NCBI RefSeq assembly: GCF_000524195.1 | Contig: NW_020170397.1 | Coordinates: 9,853-73,852 of the forward strand | Reading direction: 5' to 3' | From: Echinococcus granulosus | Taxonomy: Eukaryota > Platyhelminthes > Cestoda > Cyclophyllidea > Taeniidae | DNA: 64,000 nucleotides | Shown: positions 51,768-64,000 of the stretch, one piece after another | How the letters are laid out: the number at the start of each line of letters is the position of its first letter | Numbering within the stretch: position 1 is the first letter of the stretch | Position numbers and translations under genes: made by a program | The notes under the pieces: model-generated | What the model was told of the DNA's origin: nothing | Database searches by the model: none | The model's input: the letters and a program-made list of their open reading frames with translations, nothing else

Positions 51768-54700
51768 ATGGACCGCACCTCGATTCTAAAGGAAATAATT
51801 AGGGCAAGAGTGAAAGAATACCTGAAACCCTTCGACTTAGATGAAAATGTGAATTCTGCGGCAGAACTTAAGAGCATTGTCGAATCCCGCCCGTAATTTT
51901 TCCGTTGTTTATTCAATTCACCTTTTCTATTTTTCGAGCACTCTTTACTTGTAGCAAATTTGACGTTTCTCCGAAACTGCCAAAGTGTACACAACAATTT
52001 TTTGCTGATGCGTGCTTAAAAATATGCAATCATAACCAGTTGAAGCGCTTTAATATGCTTAATTTATAAAATTTCCTCCTGGTGATTTGCATTTAGTATT
52101 CTTATCGCTACTGCACGGTTTGCTATATAACCATTTTTTACTTGATAGTCATAACCGAAACAACCACAACTGCATGTGTGACACTAGTTTTTTAGTTTTA
52201 TAGCATTTGTTTTGTGAAAGTTGTCCCTTTATTGTTCTACTTACAGATTTTACGAGTTTCGTCAAAAACTCCTTCGAGAATTGCTTGAGGTAGTGCAGAG
52301 TCGCGAAGATATTCCAAAGGTGGATAAAGAGACTGTGACAATTCATTCTCAAGGTTCCCCACTCCGGGTTCCTGAGAAGATACGTTTTCATCAACCCCTT
52401 AGCGAACCAGAGTCCTCCTTTAGCAGTTCTTTGACTCAGGTCGAACATGCTATCATTCTGTTTGTCATATTTGTATGAGTTATATCAGAATGGTTATTTT
52501 AACTCAAAGAAATATTGTAGCCTAGATCTTTTCAATGGAAACTTTTTCATCGAATTAATAGGGCATCGACTACCTTTGCCTTAATGACAAACACTTGTCG
52601 GAGTTGGTTCATTCACTGGATCCACGCTCCTACGATGTCCAGCGTAGACGTGAAGCACTTCGGCAGATTGTGGCGACCCCTTCCTTTGAGACTCAGGTCT
52701 GCGATGCGTGGGAAGCCGCTCCTGAGACACCTACAGCTGAGAAGCGATTAGTTGATCGTCCGGAGAGAAATGAGAGTCGAAATTCACAGGAAATCGCCTT
52801 ACCTGTTTATGGAATTCGACAAGGTCTCTACGATGCTTTAGTGGATGAGGACACCGAGCTAAATGTGAGTCCAGTTTTCCCGTTGTACTGTCTGAAAGTA
52901 ATACTTTCATTTGTAATTCGGTGTACATAAGGGTTTTGGTAAAATTACGACTTCTGAGTACATAAGACACCACAAAACAATTCATCGGGTGGGAATGGCT
53001 TTTATTTTCTCGACACAGCCCATTTAACCTCTTTACACCTATCACAGTATTTATTTGATACCTGGAAGCTAGTCTTTGAGTGATAAGATTTGGCCGCAGA
53101 GCTGAACCATCCCAGTTCAGTCTGTGGAAAGCTGCATTGGTATTTAGCATGCGTTATATCTCTGAAAATGCAATTATTTATGAACAGCGGTGTTAATCGT
53201 TTCCGCAGAAAAATGCGTCTCTAGTGCGTCACTGAAGCGTTCAGGATCGGAGAAATATTTCATTGTCAGGATCATGTGTTAAAAGCCTTCACAACCAGAA
53301 TCGTACCAGATAGACGTATACATCATTTAAACGTCTTGCTGCTAAGTAGCTGGGTGTAGCACCAATGCGAGGACTGTGACTGAGGCATTCGTGGATCCTA
53401 CGTTTTCATTCGCACGAGGTCTCACCATCTCACGCTGTTTCGTGGTTGTTGTGCGTACTAGCAGGAGACACAACCATTATTTTCATATGCCATACCACCA
53501 TGCTGTCATCTCTTTTATAGCCGTGGAATAAGAGTCTTAGTCTTACCAGGACATACATTGTATCCGCCAAATACAGCGTCCTTCAAATGGCTTCAGATTT
53601 AGCTCTTCACTTTTTTATCGACACTCTAAAGGATGCACTTCGCTGAGTTTAAGTTCAAGGGTGTTCATCCTTTTTTAGTTTTTTGCATTGAAGTTCATAG
53701 CCAAGGCGTTTTCATCAACTTTTGGCAATGTCAAAGAATGCTATGCCCTCTTTGGTAAGTTATAAATCATGAAACATACCGAAATACCTCATTAAGTCTT
53801 CTTAGCAAAGTAATGACCGTGTAGCCTCTCTAGACTCCGGTTTTCTATATACAGAAAGGCTGAGACTATAGGCGTACCACTCCGGAGAGCCCGTGTGGTC
53901 AAAAATTTGTTAAAATAAATCAGGCTTAAGTTAATTTATTTGATCTTGTAGTTGATTATCTGGAGGAGAAATTCACCACAGATGGAAGTAGCATACCCAC
54001 CATCTCAGGCGGTTTGGATATTAGCAATAGTGAAATTGAAAAGTTACTTCGTTGTGTGAGTTACTAATTGTAATGTTTTAAAACTAGAAAAAGTGGTTCT
54101 TTTTTAACTCAGACTTGCATTCAAAGTGTTAATATATTTACGAACCTTGATCACTAGGGTGATAATCACATTTCAATTCAAATTTATGATGTTGTTAGTT
54201 TTGCCTTCTGCTCGACTTTCACAAAAAACTGCCCAACTGCTGGCTTCGCTACTCCGAAAAGTAAGTCTATCCACGGCATTTTTGTCGGGTAAGGAATCAA
54301 GCCCCCTCCCTTTGCTTCAATATTACTTTGTAGACTAATGGGCGTCTTGATGGATCGTTGTCTATCGCTCCTGTTAATTGGCTGTCTACCATCGCTGGAG
54401 GTCCATTTAAGTAGTCCCGAAAGACGGCTGACCCCGCTCCACATTGTCTCGCTTCTTGATCCGACAGCACAGTGGTTTTCTCTCTGGATGGTTTGTTGAC
54501 TGAGTTTTTTTTTCCGTCTCCGTCTTTCTTTCTCTCATGTTAGGCGTTTTAAGCTCCTTAATAATGCTTTAGCTATTAATGAAAAGGCTGTATAAATTCG
54601 CTGTAAAATGAGCATACTGATGGCTGAAATGTGACGTACTTACGGATTTGTATGCTTTGGCCTTTGAAGTCGCTGATCTCCTGCACTTTGCCCCTGTCAT

Positions 54701-57700
54701 TCGTCAATCCCTCGACTGCTGGTCTTTATCAATGAAATTTTTTAAATCAAAAATAAGAAGAAAGGCTGCGTTTTATGTGAATTTTTTGTGTTTAAGTAGA
54801 TGAGTCAGACAGTGTATGCCCATTTACTCTGCCTTAGTTTTCAATGTAGTAATAAACTAAGTGCCTATTTTTTTGCAGAAATTGTGAACGGATATAAGTT
54901 TTACTTGCTAATTACATGAACTTTTGATGCAAAGTAGCTTCCCCAAGTTCATTGCCTTTATCCTAATGGGCTAAATGACCTAAGTTGCTTCATTTACTCC
55001 GTCATTTGTTGAGTGATTGAACTAGACATCTTGAAAAAACTCTTTGCCAGACATGAATTCTTGTCATTTGTGGAGGTGATTTATTGTTTGTGTGCGCCCA
55101 TTTTCATTATAGAATGCGTTGTCCCAATTCCGATTTTGCTGCTATTGCCGATGATAATAGGAGGTAGTTAAGCATTGTTTATTAGTTAAATACGCTTTGA
55201 TGGCAAGGAAAGCGAGTGGATGCGAATTCGTGTAGTTTTTCGTCTGACCCATAAATTATCAACAATATGGAAAATTGTTTAACTCGTCTAATTAGTTTCG
55301 TTTACATGGCCAATGAAACGATCGTTTTTCAAACCCACTTTCTAGTTGAAAACAGGATAGACAAAAGCCTTGTAAATTTTATGATAAAAGTTTCAAATTT
55401 GATCTACCAAGATTTATTATCCATTGAAGGTGCTTTTTTTTCTGGAAATATAGTGCTAACTTATTTTTAGAGGGGTGCCTATGGATGTCGACCGATGCTG
55501 AAGAGACTTACTAAAAACAAGCAGATAGTGAGTCTTTGACCAAAGAGCAAGTATTTTTTTAATGAGACTGTATTATTTGGAAAGAGACTTTTTACAGTAC
55601 TGACATATCTTTTAGGTTTCGACGTGGATGACAAGCTGTGTCTGTGTGTTTCTTCGTAAGCCAGGTGAGGCTTGTGCTATCTCATTTCAGTAGATTTCTC
55701 CAAGAGTATAATTTGCATGAATAAGGGCACTTTGACGACGCAATCAGCTCTTTATACACTTACAAATTTGACAATTAGTCCTCAGTAAGACTTCAAATTC
55801 AAATAGGTATCTTAATGCATTTTTCCACATGGTCATTTTTTACCGTATTTCCGTATAAATTAACATGTCCTTTTGAAGGTCCCTTTTTATTTAATCACTT
55901 TCATGAACCAGCATTTAGCTGATTGAAATGAAGGCGTGCATCTGCTATTAAATTTGCTGGAATTGTTCGGAATCAATTTACGCACTTCTGGTAGTTGCAC
56001 GAAAGGCCCCTAAGTCCAACCAACACTTGTGGATTTGTAAGAAAAAAAAACAAATTTCAAGTTTTAGCGTTTGAACTCCTCTTTGCTCGTAGTCCCTGAC
56101 TACATTTGTTCCAGCACATACTGGCTCAGTGTCACATTAATGTAACTCTCTCATTTTTCATAAATCAGTCCACATTTCACCCAGGTATGAATTGGAAATG
56201 AAATGGACAGAACAACAACCATAAATTTTTCCTCTAGTGGAGATTCGGGCAGCGAACCTGGTAACTAGTACCTAGAAGGCAACTTTGTCGTAGAAAGACC
56301 TGTCGTTCCCCCTTGGGAAAGCAAGATGGTCTGCTTCAGTTAGTCACCTTTGCTGAAATATTGGCTTTCGCATGCCTCCACTTCTTTGATGCTCGTTTTG
56401 ATTCTGGGAGGTAAAAGTTGTATCCTGCTCCCGTTGCATGCAAAGATGCGATACACAGAATGCTTCCTTGACCCGGTGCGGCATTCAACCTTTCTGTGTT
56501 AATCAAAAGTGAAGGGCTGTTATAGGATATCCAGTGGTCATAAAAAGCGATATTATTGCACGCCGTTCCATACAGACATTACCAAAGTTGTCTGCCATCT
56601 TTACTAGCAACACCTTGCCTAGCTCACCATTTGTGTGCCTACTGTTTACTGCTGTTAGTAGTACCACCACAGTTGTCCTAAATGTGACTTTGTCTTTCCT
56701 GACCTTTTCTAAGAACTTCTTGTAACACTGTCCACAATAAGAATGCTTGGGTGCTTTCTTGTAGGATCTTCGACGCAGATAAACCGATCAAATTTTTACT
56801 CATGCTCTCATTTGGAGGCAGCTTATTTCCTACACTCTCTCCACGCGTTAACTACTCTTTTGTGTTTCCGTGAGACGCATAGCAAGATCCTTCCCATCAC
56901 CATTTCCAAAGAAGTGATTAAACAACTCACCGATCGGGATAAGGCCACCCTGAGTGGGTAACTTTCTATTTTCAATTCATGAGTGACAATGCCATGTTAA
57001 AACTGTTGTGGTATTGTAGTTAAGGGGAAGGCACTACCTACGCGAACGTTCATAAAACTCTTCGTCGAATTTATTCTCTCATTAAAGCACACTGAAACAA
57101 CTGTCGATATCGGTAAGCTACCGGGTTAATTAGGTAGTACCGTCATAATCTTCTCCCTCTTTTGGTAAATTCCATTATCCTTTTAATCATTGAGGAGGTT
57201 CGAAAGTTTCGCAATTTAAAATGAAACACATCAGGATTTATGGCTAAGAATAACTCCATATAGACGTATAATTAGCCTAAAAGGGTAAATGAATACATTT
57301 TTTTAAATAAACCTCTGAGGTGACTTCATATATTTTGAGTAAAATGGATGCGGTTTCCTTCATTGCCTCACACGTAATTTATTACCACTACAAACTACGA
57401 ATTTTACTTTCTTGACCTCCTAAAATACCGGGAACTGATTAATTTATAGGCGGAAAAACTCTTCACCAACTTGTGGATAAATGCTTTCAGCGTTTGGCTC
57501 TATCCCCGGTGGCAACTGTATTCTGCTTCGGACTGAGTGTTGACGACATACCATTATCAACAGCAAAACGAAATAAAAGGTTTTCCGGTTTGTCAAATCT
57601 TTCCAAAGACTCTAACCAATCAGTAATCGACATTGTGTTATTCCACATCCAAGTTTTTGTAGATAATCTGTTGGTGAGTTTCTTTTAATGTGTGGCACTT

Positions 57701-60700
57701 ACTGTTGAAATTTCATAAATGCGCACTTATTTGGTTTAAGTAAAAGCAGCAATATGCGATATCTTTATGCGCATTTCTCCTGATTACGCAGAAGATGAGT
57801 GGACCCAGCGGGGAAACGGTGAATCTCAATGTCTGTGTGTTATCACAAGCTGTGGTCAACATCTGTTCGACTACACAGGGTCGTGAATACTTCACCCACC
57901 CAAAAGCTGCAAGGTGAGATGCACAACGAAAAAAATAGTACCTACTTCCATAACAAGTGAAACGCTAACCTCCAGACCATTCCATTCAGACAAATGCAGG
58001 TGATAGCCAAAATTCTGTCTAAGTGTCTGGAGGCGATTGCAAACACTAACCTTGAAGTCGCTTGTCGAGAAAGTGGCTCAGTTGTTGAGATTCTTGTGAA
58101 AGTCGTCGGCCATCTTTGTGACGCGCTCAGCAAAACGTTTCTCATTACTCACAGTCGGCAGATTCGTGGTCATTTTGAAGTTCCACAAAAAGTTTTGGAG
58201 CTCTTGAAAATTTTGGTGAGGCTTTGAATACAGTCGTTTTTATCTCCAATTGGATAAAACCCTAACAAAACCTCATCCCCGTTTTTATAGAGATCCAAAC
58301 ACAAAGAAACGTCGAACAAGTAAGTGTTGATTGTTCTCCGTCTGAGACATATTAAGAATAGCTTTCAGAAGGGACTTTTGTGAAATTAATGGGTAATTAC
58401 CTTGAATTCCACAAAAAATATGTCCAGAATTAGGCTTTCATTACATAACGAATTCAGAGGTCTACTTTGAAAGGGGGATGGTCATTGTCTGAGCTACCAA
58501 TGCTCAGAAAGCTATAAAAACCCAAAATTTGCTACTTAAAAGAATTTTACACTTTTTTGGCCAATCAAAAAAATGCCGATTCGCATTCACCACACTTGTG
58601 ACAAGTTCGCTGCTGTCATCTGCCTCAGACTGCTGAAGATGTGTTTAGTAATTAAAAGCTGTCGTACCTGGCCTCTCTGACTCACTCAAATCATTTGTCT
58701 GCCACGCACAATTTGGTGCAACAAAGGTTATCATAACCACCTCGTGAAAGCACATCACATATATGTGATTTTGACAGCGAAATCGTTAGTTAGAGTTCAA
58801 ATGCTTTGGTAATCTTTTAAGTACTTTTTTACATTATGGAATTTTAAACGTCGTGGAATTGTTTGAAAAATCGGTGGAGACCTTCCTGCTCGCTTTGTTG
58901 AAGACGCCAAGGGGTGTCCAATTGGTTGAAAGCTTCGGCCTTCTGAGTTACTGCACGCAGTCTCTGCTTTCGCCATTCAGTCTTGTGAGTAAANNNNNNN
59001 NNNNNNNNNNNNNNNNNNNNNNNNNNNNNNNNNNNNNNNNNNNNNNNNNNNNNNNNNNNNNNNNNNNNNNNNNNNNNNNNNNNNNNNNNNNNNAAATTTT
59101 AGCAAAGTTTAGGATGCTGTAAGTGCTTTATTTTCGTGTAGGCTCAGAATTACTCATATCTCGAAGCCGATCTACTGGTCAGCCAAATCACCTCATGTGC
59201 TGAGGGGTTCAGAAGTTTGGAGAAGACCTCCTTTGTAGAACATCGCTTTCTCGAAGTTTGGAAACTTTTAGAAGGTTGTGAGACTGAAGGCACAGCACTT
59301 GCTGAAGGAGGAGACGAAGATATGGAATTTTCCCTAGATGATTTATTGGATGACGGAGGTTATCGGGATCATGGAGCACTTCTTCCTTCCGACTTACCCG
59401 AATCAGAGATTCAAAAGGTTAGACGACTTTCGATAAAGTCATTTGACAACTTGGAATAGAACCAGTCATTTTATGTATTTTCTAGCCTTTTAATCGACTG
59501 GTGAATCTGTTTGCCAACTTCACTGCAGTTTTTGAATCCTTATCGAGGGATTCCAGTCGAATTGTGTCAGGTCGAAGCTTTCAAACTATTCCAAAATTCC
59601 TGCTTGTAAGTTACGTTTGACTAATTTTCCTCCATCTCAGGCCTTCATAGACCGTGCTGTCATGTTAGATTCCGCCACAAAACTTGCTAAACTTTGCCGT
59701 CCAGATGAAACCCGGGTTTTTGGTCTGCGGTGGGTCGACTTACTTCCTTTCTTCTAATCTAATCTTGCATGAATCTACAGATTTTTGAGTGCTATCGTTT
59801 CTTCCCTGGATACATTTCTACTTTTGGAATCGCAATTTGGCATAAGGAGCATGCTTCTTAACGCTCAACTACAAAACAGTTTGGATCAGGAGGCAGTAGT
59901 AGTAGATGGTCGGTTTCTAATAGACGAAGGCTTAATTGAACGAAACCGCCTTCTTGTGAAATGTTCAATCCTTGGTGGTCCTAATGAACGGTACCTACCT
60001 CCCCGCAGTCTTTGTGAGGTTGGTCGCTAATCCCCGAATAGTTTGGTTTCATTAATTAGTCGGATTGCAGTTGCAGACATCTTGAAATACAACAGATTTG
60101 ATGTAGCTTTACTAATAAGATAATATAATAGGGCTTTTTATAAGGATTGTTCGTGAAGGAAAAGGACCCAGTTCAAGATGATGAAACCGTAGTTTGTCTC
60201 TCGACACAGTTGTCTAACTACTCACAAAGTGGCTTTAGCGTTGGGAAGTGTCATTTCTGTTGAACCACCCTAGGAGGATGGCCTGAGGAAAGCTGCCATG
60301 TTGTCCAGCATAGGCTGCCTTACCGATATTGTGTCAGAAATGTTCGTCTCACGTAAATTCGTTTATTAGACATCCAGAAGATTAGACAAGTGCTCCACTC
60401 CCCGTCAAACTGAATATTCACAGTAACAGCTGGAGGGGATAGGGGTGGGCAACGGAATCATTACAGGTGGAATCAACATCAGCGGATGTAGAGCTATGTC
60501 TGTGTCTTATTACAACTGAGCCACTATGGTACCCCTCAATCGTATCGGATAGTGTTAAAAGTGTTCTATAGAAGTCTCCAGGCTTAGAGCGTTCACGGTG
60601 TTGTCCGCCACTTTAATTCACGGTGCCTCGACTCGACTGGCCCACGTCGCGAAGGCCGGCTATCACCGGTGATGCTATGCCCCACCTACCAGTGGGTGTT

Positions 60701-63700
60701 GCATCGCTACGTAGCATAACTTGATAGCTGAAAGACTGACAATGCCAATTCTATGCGAATGCTTCGTGTAGTTGGACTGTTTCTTCTGATTAGAAAATGA
60801 CAGGCACCTAAATTTAGCTTCCATATTTAGTTCCCTTTATTCGATCCTCCAGCATAATACGGATCCCTATCCATATCCAATCGTGACAGCTCTGAATTCC
60901 GACCAATTGGAGAAATACACGCAAAAAAGTAAGAAGTTTAGCAATTGTCCTCAGTGTGTGGATGACCTTGAACCTGCACCAATGAACTTGAAGCGACCGA
61001 CCAATGCTACCCTAGTCAGTATTGTCATTTCGAGTCTCATACACCCTATCAACGGTCAATGCAAAACGGAGAATCAAATTTTCTTCAAGTTTCCACGTCT
61101 GCGAGTGAAGATAAGAAACTTAACGAAATTTTTGCCACAAATGAATAAACAGATTCCAGGTAGGGATTTCTTTTGATGTTCCACCTAGAGTGGCTACGTT
61201 AACACAAATTTATTTCAAAGCCTTTTTGTTTTCTCCTTGATGTGGTTACAAACCCCAACAACTTTTGTTGCCTTATCACTTGGATCGCTTGTCTCGAATT
61301 TGACTCTTTTAGAAATCGGGTCTTTGTTTGATGCCTGTCTTCGTGCAATGTCAAGTCGGAAACAAGTTACTTCCTCTCCGTGTTAGTTTTATTTTCTTCC
61401 AAGCATAAAACTGCTCATAATAATTAATTTTTCTTTCTTAACTTATTTTCTCTCCTGGAAATGTGACCTTTCGTTAAGATATCCGCGTATAAGTTGGCAC
61501 CAGTTGCATTTACAAAGTGATCAGTTTATGCTCGTGTTTTATCCACCTCACCTTATTGTTTGGAATTTTTGTCAGCAGACGATTATTTTTAACGCTTTTT
61601 AGGTGCTACAGGAATGCATATTCGAGGGTTCATAAAAAACTTCCCATTTTAGCACCACCAAATGTCGACTCATCCTTAACGCCTACTTGGAAAGAAACTG
61701 CCATGGGGTTGGTTATTGAGTAAGCTTTTGTTGCTATTGCACATTATATGTAGCATATCTTTTTCCCAATTTTACTTACGTATGGCTTACTGTTGATTTT
61801 AAAACATATCAACTCAGGTACGATCATTCTCAGTTGCAAAGGTATCGTTTAATCCACTCTTTCAGTTATGGATGCCGTGTTCACGTCCTGGACACGACAG
61901 TTCCTCCCAGTAGCCGAAAACACGACCTGGCTGATCTCTTAGCATATACTGATGGCTTGAGAATCTTGAGTAGAGTCTCTCAAAAAGACCTCCAACATCC
62001 CAACAATGGTGAGACATATCATTTTTTGGTTAAGTTACCACAGTCGATGGAAATGTAGAAAAGCATCAGATGAGCGGTGAAACCTTCAGACCGTTTGATT
62101 GGTTTGTGGGTTTGATTTTTCTACTCTTCAATGGCAGCACCTCTCGTGCAGTCGACTTTCTCAACCGATTTCAAGATACTTCACTTGCGCATTACTTATG
62201 GGCCCCTTCTGTAAGTTGCGTCTTCCTTCTTACTTTTTTTTCGCTTCTAATATACTTAACTTTAGCTTTGCGCTTTGATACTTCAAGATCGGCAACATTC
62301 AGATGTTGCCTGTGCATACTTTAGCAAATGTTTCCACCTCATGGTCCCATTCTTGTTTCGAGTGTTGTTCCCGAAACTCCCCATAGCCACTTTCACCTCG
62401 GGTATAGTGCACCCTCCCATGGATCGGTGTGAATGTGATTAATATCTTTCATAGAAGAGATGATGGTGGATTGGCTAAAATTTCCCAATTTGGCATCCTT
62501 AGAAGAAAACTGCATTGAGAGAGGATTGTTTACAATCTGCAACTACCACGCCTTACTCATCAATCACAATGGCTTAAGTCTTGCATAAAGAATAGGTTTC
62601 ATGGTTGTAAAACTATACATCAAGCATTTCATTTTGATCGACTTCAAGTTGTTAAAACTTCACGTCGCTTAGTAGTGGTCGTCGTGGAACTTGCCAAGAC
62701 CTGAAGTAGACATGCTTACTCTTTTGTAGTGAATCCTCACAAGTCCAACCATCTACTGTGTATGCGTTCTTTTGAGGTGTTGGATTTAGTGTCCATTTGT
62801 CGAGTTCGAATATTTTTGGTCGTCTACACCTCAGATTTGGTTATCGTTATCATCAATGCAATCCCCGACATTGCTTTTACAGACAAAATAAGCCTTTCGA
62901 AAGAGGAATCACCTCTGGAATATCATATTGTAATGTTATTTGGTATTTAAAAATGGGTTTAAACTTTGCTGATGCTATTTGAAAACATTAATCCCACTAT
63001 TCTGAAGGAAATAAGTAGTCTGGCTCTGATAAAACTGTAAGGAATAAAAACGGTAAAGGAAAAGGGAGAAGGTAGGAGGGTTTAGAAGTCATATTAAACT
63101 AGAAAATGTACATACTTTCCCTTCAAATAGTAAATTCGCCGGCCAGTAATTTAGCCCTTTTTTCGAGTGAATCGATTACTGCTACTGGATTTCAGTAGTA
63201 TCGATCGTCTAATAAAAATGCGGTTCATCAAACTGTTTTAGGTAAGGTAATAGATAATTTTTTTTGTAATTCCAGGATACTTTTCTGGTCTCGAATGATG
63301 TTTAGAGCTTCTGCTTAGCTTGGTTGTGTTTGTTCTTGTAAAATTGGTTCATCGGAGCACCAACAGCCAATTCCTTCACAAGGTTCCATCAAACATGTCA
63401 CAGTATATGATTTGGTCTTCCCGTTTTCCATAGATCAAGGGGCTTTTCAATTCTCTCTACTTTTTTGCATATTGTGTCATCAATCTTTTATCTATTTGGC
63501 TTTTTTCATATTTTAAACACCTTTGTATCACGGAGTTAAGGATGTAGCGTAAAAGGCATTGTTTTTTTAGCCTGTGGAGATGCCCTCGTCTCATCATTAC
63601 ACAATTTGTCATGTATTTGAAGTGGTCTTTGCTTCTGAGTTACCTCAACTCTACAACACATTCCAATTGTCCGGGTACTCACCCTCAATGGTAATTCACC

Positions 63701-63972
63701 AACAGATTTACTTTGAATTTTCCTTAACCTCCCACATAATTCTTGTCTCTATTAATGTCTTTTGTCAATTTTAGGTGCTGCGTTGCTGGTTAAGACAGTA
63801 TTATCTCAATTATCTAGATTGGAGCGAAATTCAGGACTTCTTTTTGCTTTGCTTACTCTATGGAGCTGAAATAATTGTCTTTTCTGCGGTTACAATAATG
63901 CGACACCTCTCGACACGTTTGACAACTGCTCTTCAAGCACAAAATCATCTGCTTATGTTACTGGTTCGTTAA
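51768..63972 (+). CDS. TBC1D32: Protein broad-minded (BROMI/TBC1D32) homologue, 28 exons
   Basis: BROMI is a ciliary protein that works with the kinase CCRK/CDK20 in cilium assembly and Hedgehog signalling. Exons (GT-AG, phase-consistent): 51768-51892, 52247-52439, 52562-52864, 53679-53754, 53952-54053, 54199-54260, 54334-54410, 55473-55527, 55616-55664, 56765-56953, 57020-57112, 57450-57673, 57792-57913, 57990-58215, 58291-58319, 58822-58984, 59142-59417, 59486-59605, 59641-59729, 59781-60018, 60853-61159, 61653-61719, 61818-62008, 62044-62210, 62266-62428, 62730-62776, 63571-63690, 63775-63972. The product is about 1356 residues; the human protein has about 1250. The largest part is helical repeat-like. 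Recalled family landmarks occur in order: GLDISNSEIEKLL, FLHSLHALTTLLCF, RVFGLRFLSAIVSSLDTFLL, GLIERNRLLVKCSILGGP, RPFDWFVGLIFLL, and the TBC-like end FASELPQLYNTFQLSGYSPS, WLRQYYLNYLDW. The join of exons 5 and 6 is uncertain. The stop at 63970 leaves a shorter tail than in vertebrates, so a further exon may lie outside the window. Confidence 0.9.
58994..59093. other. Assembly gap, 100 N
   Basis: Exactly 100 N in the intron between exons 16 and 17 of the broad-minded gene. The phases on both sides agree, so probably no coding exon is missing, but a small in-phase exon cannot be excluded. Confidence 0.99.
60450..60545 (-). repeat. Possible tRNA-derived SINE head
   Basis: On the minus strand GTGGCTCAGTTGTAATAAG resembles a tRNA D-arm with A box, and about 35 nt on, GTTGATTCCACC resembles a weak B box. 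It sits in the 834-nt intron before exon 21 of the broad-minded gene, next to a GC-richer block (60590-60720). I found no second copy in the window and no tRNA fold good enough for a real tRNA gene. Confidence 0.3.
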
Positions 63973-64000
63973 AAATGTAGTTTAGAAGTTGTTTCTCTGC

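Noticed and set aside
55267..55470. 67-residue frame between broad-minded exons 7 and 8
   Set aside because: Out of phase with both exons and AT-rich; the exons join cleanly without it.
60590..60720. GC-rich block in the broad-minded intron
   Set aside because: Looks like part of a repeat, but no second copy could be found in the window, so it is not listed as a feature on its own.
61615..61652. Earlier acceptor for broad-minded exon 22 at about 61602
   Set aside because: With the incoming phase it reads 16 codons into a stop; the acceptor at 61652 gives an open frame that continues the protein.

Overview
The window looks like a nuclear contig from a flatworm, most likely a parasitic one. 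The reasons are: every recognisable gene is split by GT-AG introns, several introns are only 32 to 35 nt long while others exceed 3 kb (a mix well known in flatworms), coding sequences are strongly diverged from vertebrate relatives, and there are four scaffold gaps of exactly 100 N. The species call is inference only. I see no bacterial, viral or organellar gene and no intact transposon protein.

Layout. 1-1860: no gene seen. 1861-3435 (-): a two-exon C2H2 zinc-finger protein with seven fingers. 3436-5811: the spacer between two divergent genes, with a TG-rich tract and a SINE-like repeat. 5815-11832 (+): tropomodulin in five exons, with a possible alternative last exon at 13240-13302. 13914-18223 (-): a complete Rab3 GTPase in five exons, ending in a prenylation motif Cys-Gly-Cys. 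About 19.7-24.9 kb (-): fragments of an Ig/fibronectin-III gene with good splice sites but in-frame stops, probably a pseudogene. 26243-47645 (+): a nine-exon cell-surface protein with signal peptide, five Ig domains, two FN3 domains and a GPI-anchor-like tail, the plan of NCAM/fasciclin II. About 48.0-50.35 kb (+): an unrecognised multi-exon gene. 51768-63972 (+): a 28-exon protein broad-minded (BROMI/TBC1D32) homologue of about 1356 residues, a cilium and Hedgehog-pathway protein.

The genes do not form one pathway. Rab3 and the adhesion protein fit neuronal or secretory roles, tropomodulin caps actin filaments, and BROMI works in cilia. Two features tie the window together. The start codons of all five well-modelled genes lie 0 to 9 nt after a 3' splice-site-like AG, which suggests leader introns or spliced-leader trans-splicing. 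At least one dispersed SINE-like repeat family has four diverged copies in introns and spacers.

All exon models were made by eye from reading frame, splice sites and phase; none was checked against transcripts or databases.
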